NCBI GenBank assembly: GCA_003695205.1
Contig: RFIO01000016.1
Coordinates: 1-5,124, forward strand
Source of the DNA: Deltaproteobacteria bacterium
GTDB taxonomy: Bacteria > Desulfobacterota > Desulfuromonadia > Desulfuromonadales > Geothermobacteraceae
DNA: 5,124 bases
Direction: 5' to 3'
Shown: one piece after another, positions 4,987 to 5,124 of the stretch
How the letters are laid out: each line of letters starts with the position of its first letter
Numbering within the stretch: position 1 is the stretch's first letter
Position numbers and translations under genes: made by a program
The notes under the pieces: generated by a model
Told to the model about the DNA's origin: nothing
The model's input: the letters and a program-made list of their open reading frames with translations, nothing else
Databases searched by the model: none

Positions 4987-5124
4987 ATGGAACGAAAAGG
5001 CAAAAACAGTCGGCTGACCCTGGTCGTCGCCATGACCCGATCCGGCCTTATCGGCAAAAATGGCGCCCTGCCCTGGCGCCTGCCTGGGGATCTGCGCCAG
5101 TTTCGCGCCCTCACCCTCGGTGGC
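4987..5124 (+). CDS. folA: Dihydrofolate reductase (5' part, runs off the window)
   Basis: Forty-six codons are visible from ATG 4987 to the edge. The enzyme reduces dihydrofolate to tetrahydrofolate with NADPH in the cytoplasm. The first strand LTLVVAMTRSGLIGKNG is followed by ALPWRLPGDLRQF, matching the DHFR signature around E. coli W22 and D27; here they are W30 and the catalytic-position Asp35. About eight polar residues (MERKGKNS) precede the first strand, an extension relative to E. coli. The next in-frame ATG (5032) would remove that strand, so 4987 is preferred despite the lack of a clear Shine-Dalgarno. A weak plus-strand promoter candidate is TTGACG (4905-4910) with TAAATG (4926-4931), but its 15-base spacing is poor. 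Neighbours beyond the edge, such as a thymidylate synthase, cannot be seen. Confidence 0.9.
   Translation, partial: MERKGKNSRLTLVVAMTRSGLIGKNGALPWRLPGDLRQFRALTLGG

Overview
This is a GC-rich chromosomal window (AT-rich only in the two intergenic gaps) that looks like a member of the Desulfuromonadales (Geobacter, Desulfuromonas, Pelobacter and relatives). The pointers are a eukaryotic-type citrate synthase of the kind described in Geobacter, an NtrB/NtrC pair behind a DusB-type tRNA-dihydrouridine synthase, and a 64-residue protein resembling short conserved hypotheticals I associate with that order. This placement is inference from protein style, not from a search.

Layout, left to right. 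Positions 1-747 (minus) hold the first 249 codons of citrate synthase, cut by the window edge. Positions 748-1089 are a divergent intergenic region of about 340 bases. It contains a good sigma-70-like promoter for each side and two families of short AT-rich repeats that look like operators. Positions 1090-4633 (plus) are a tight three-gene operon, dusB-ntrB-ntrC: dusB and ntrB overlap by 11 bases, and ntrB and ntrC are 9 bases apart. Positions 4639-4833 (minus) encode the small protein, convergent with ntrC and only 5 bases from its stop. Positions 4834-4986 are a second divergent intergenic region with a consensus -35 for the small gene and a TTGTCA/TGACAA inverted repeat. Positions 4987-5124 (plus) are the first 46 codons of dihydrofolate reductase, cut by the window edge.

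How the genes fit together: NtrB (cytosolic PAS plus histidine kinase) and NtrC (receiver, sigma-54 AAA+ domain with GAFTGA, Fis-type HTH) should form the nitrogen-status two-component system. All catalytic motifs are intact. The dusB gene upstream is the historical nifR3 position known from Rhodobacter capsulatus. Citrate synthase, transcribed divergently, feeds the 2-oxoglutarate branch of the TCA cycle. Because 2-oxoglutarate is the usual carbon/nitrogen signal read through PII, the shared intergenic region could be a point of carbon/nitrogen coordination, but that is speculation.

I see no mobile element, CRISPR array, RNA gene or obviously novel multi-gene system. The parts most worth a second look are the gltA/dusB intergenic repeats, the predicted near-leaderless dusB mRNA, and the small conserved protein with its own promoter.
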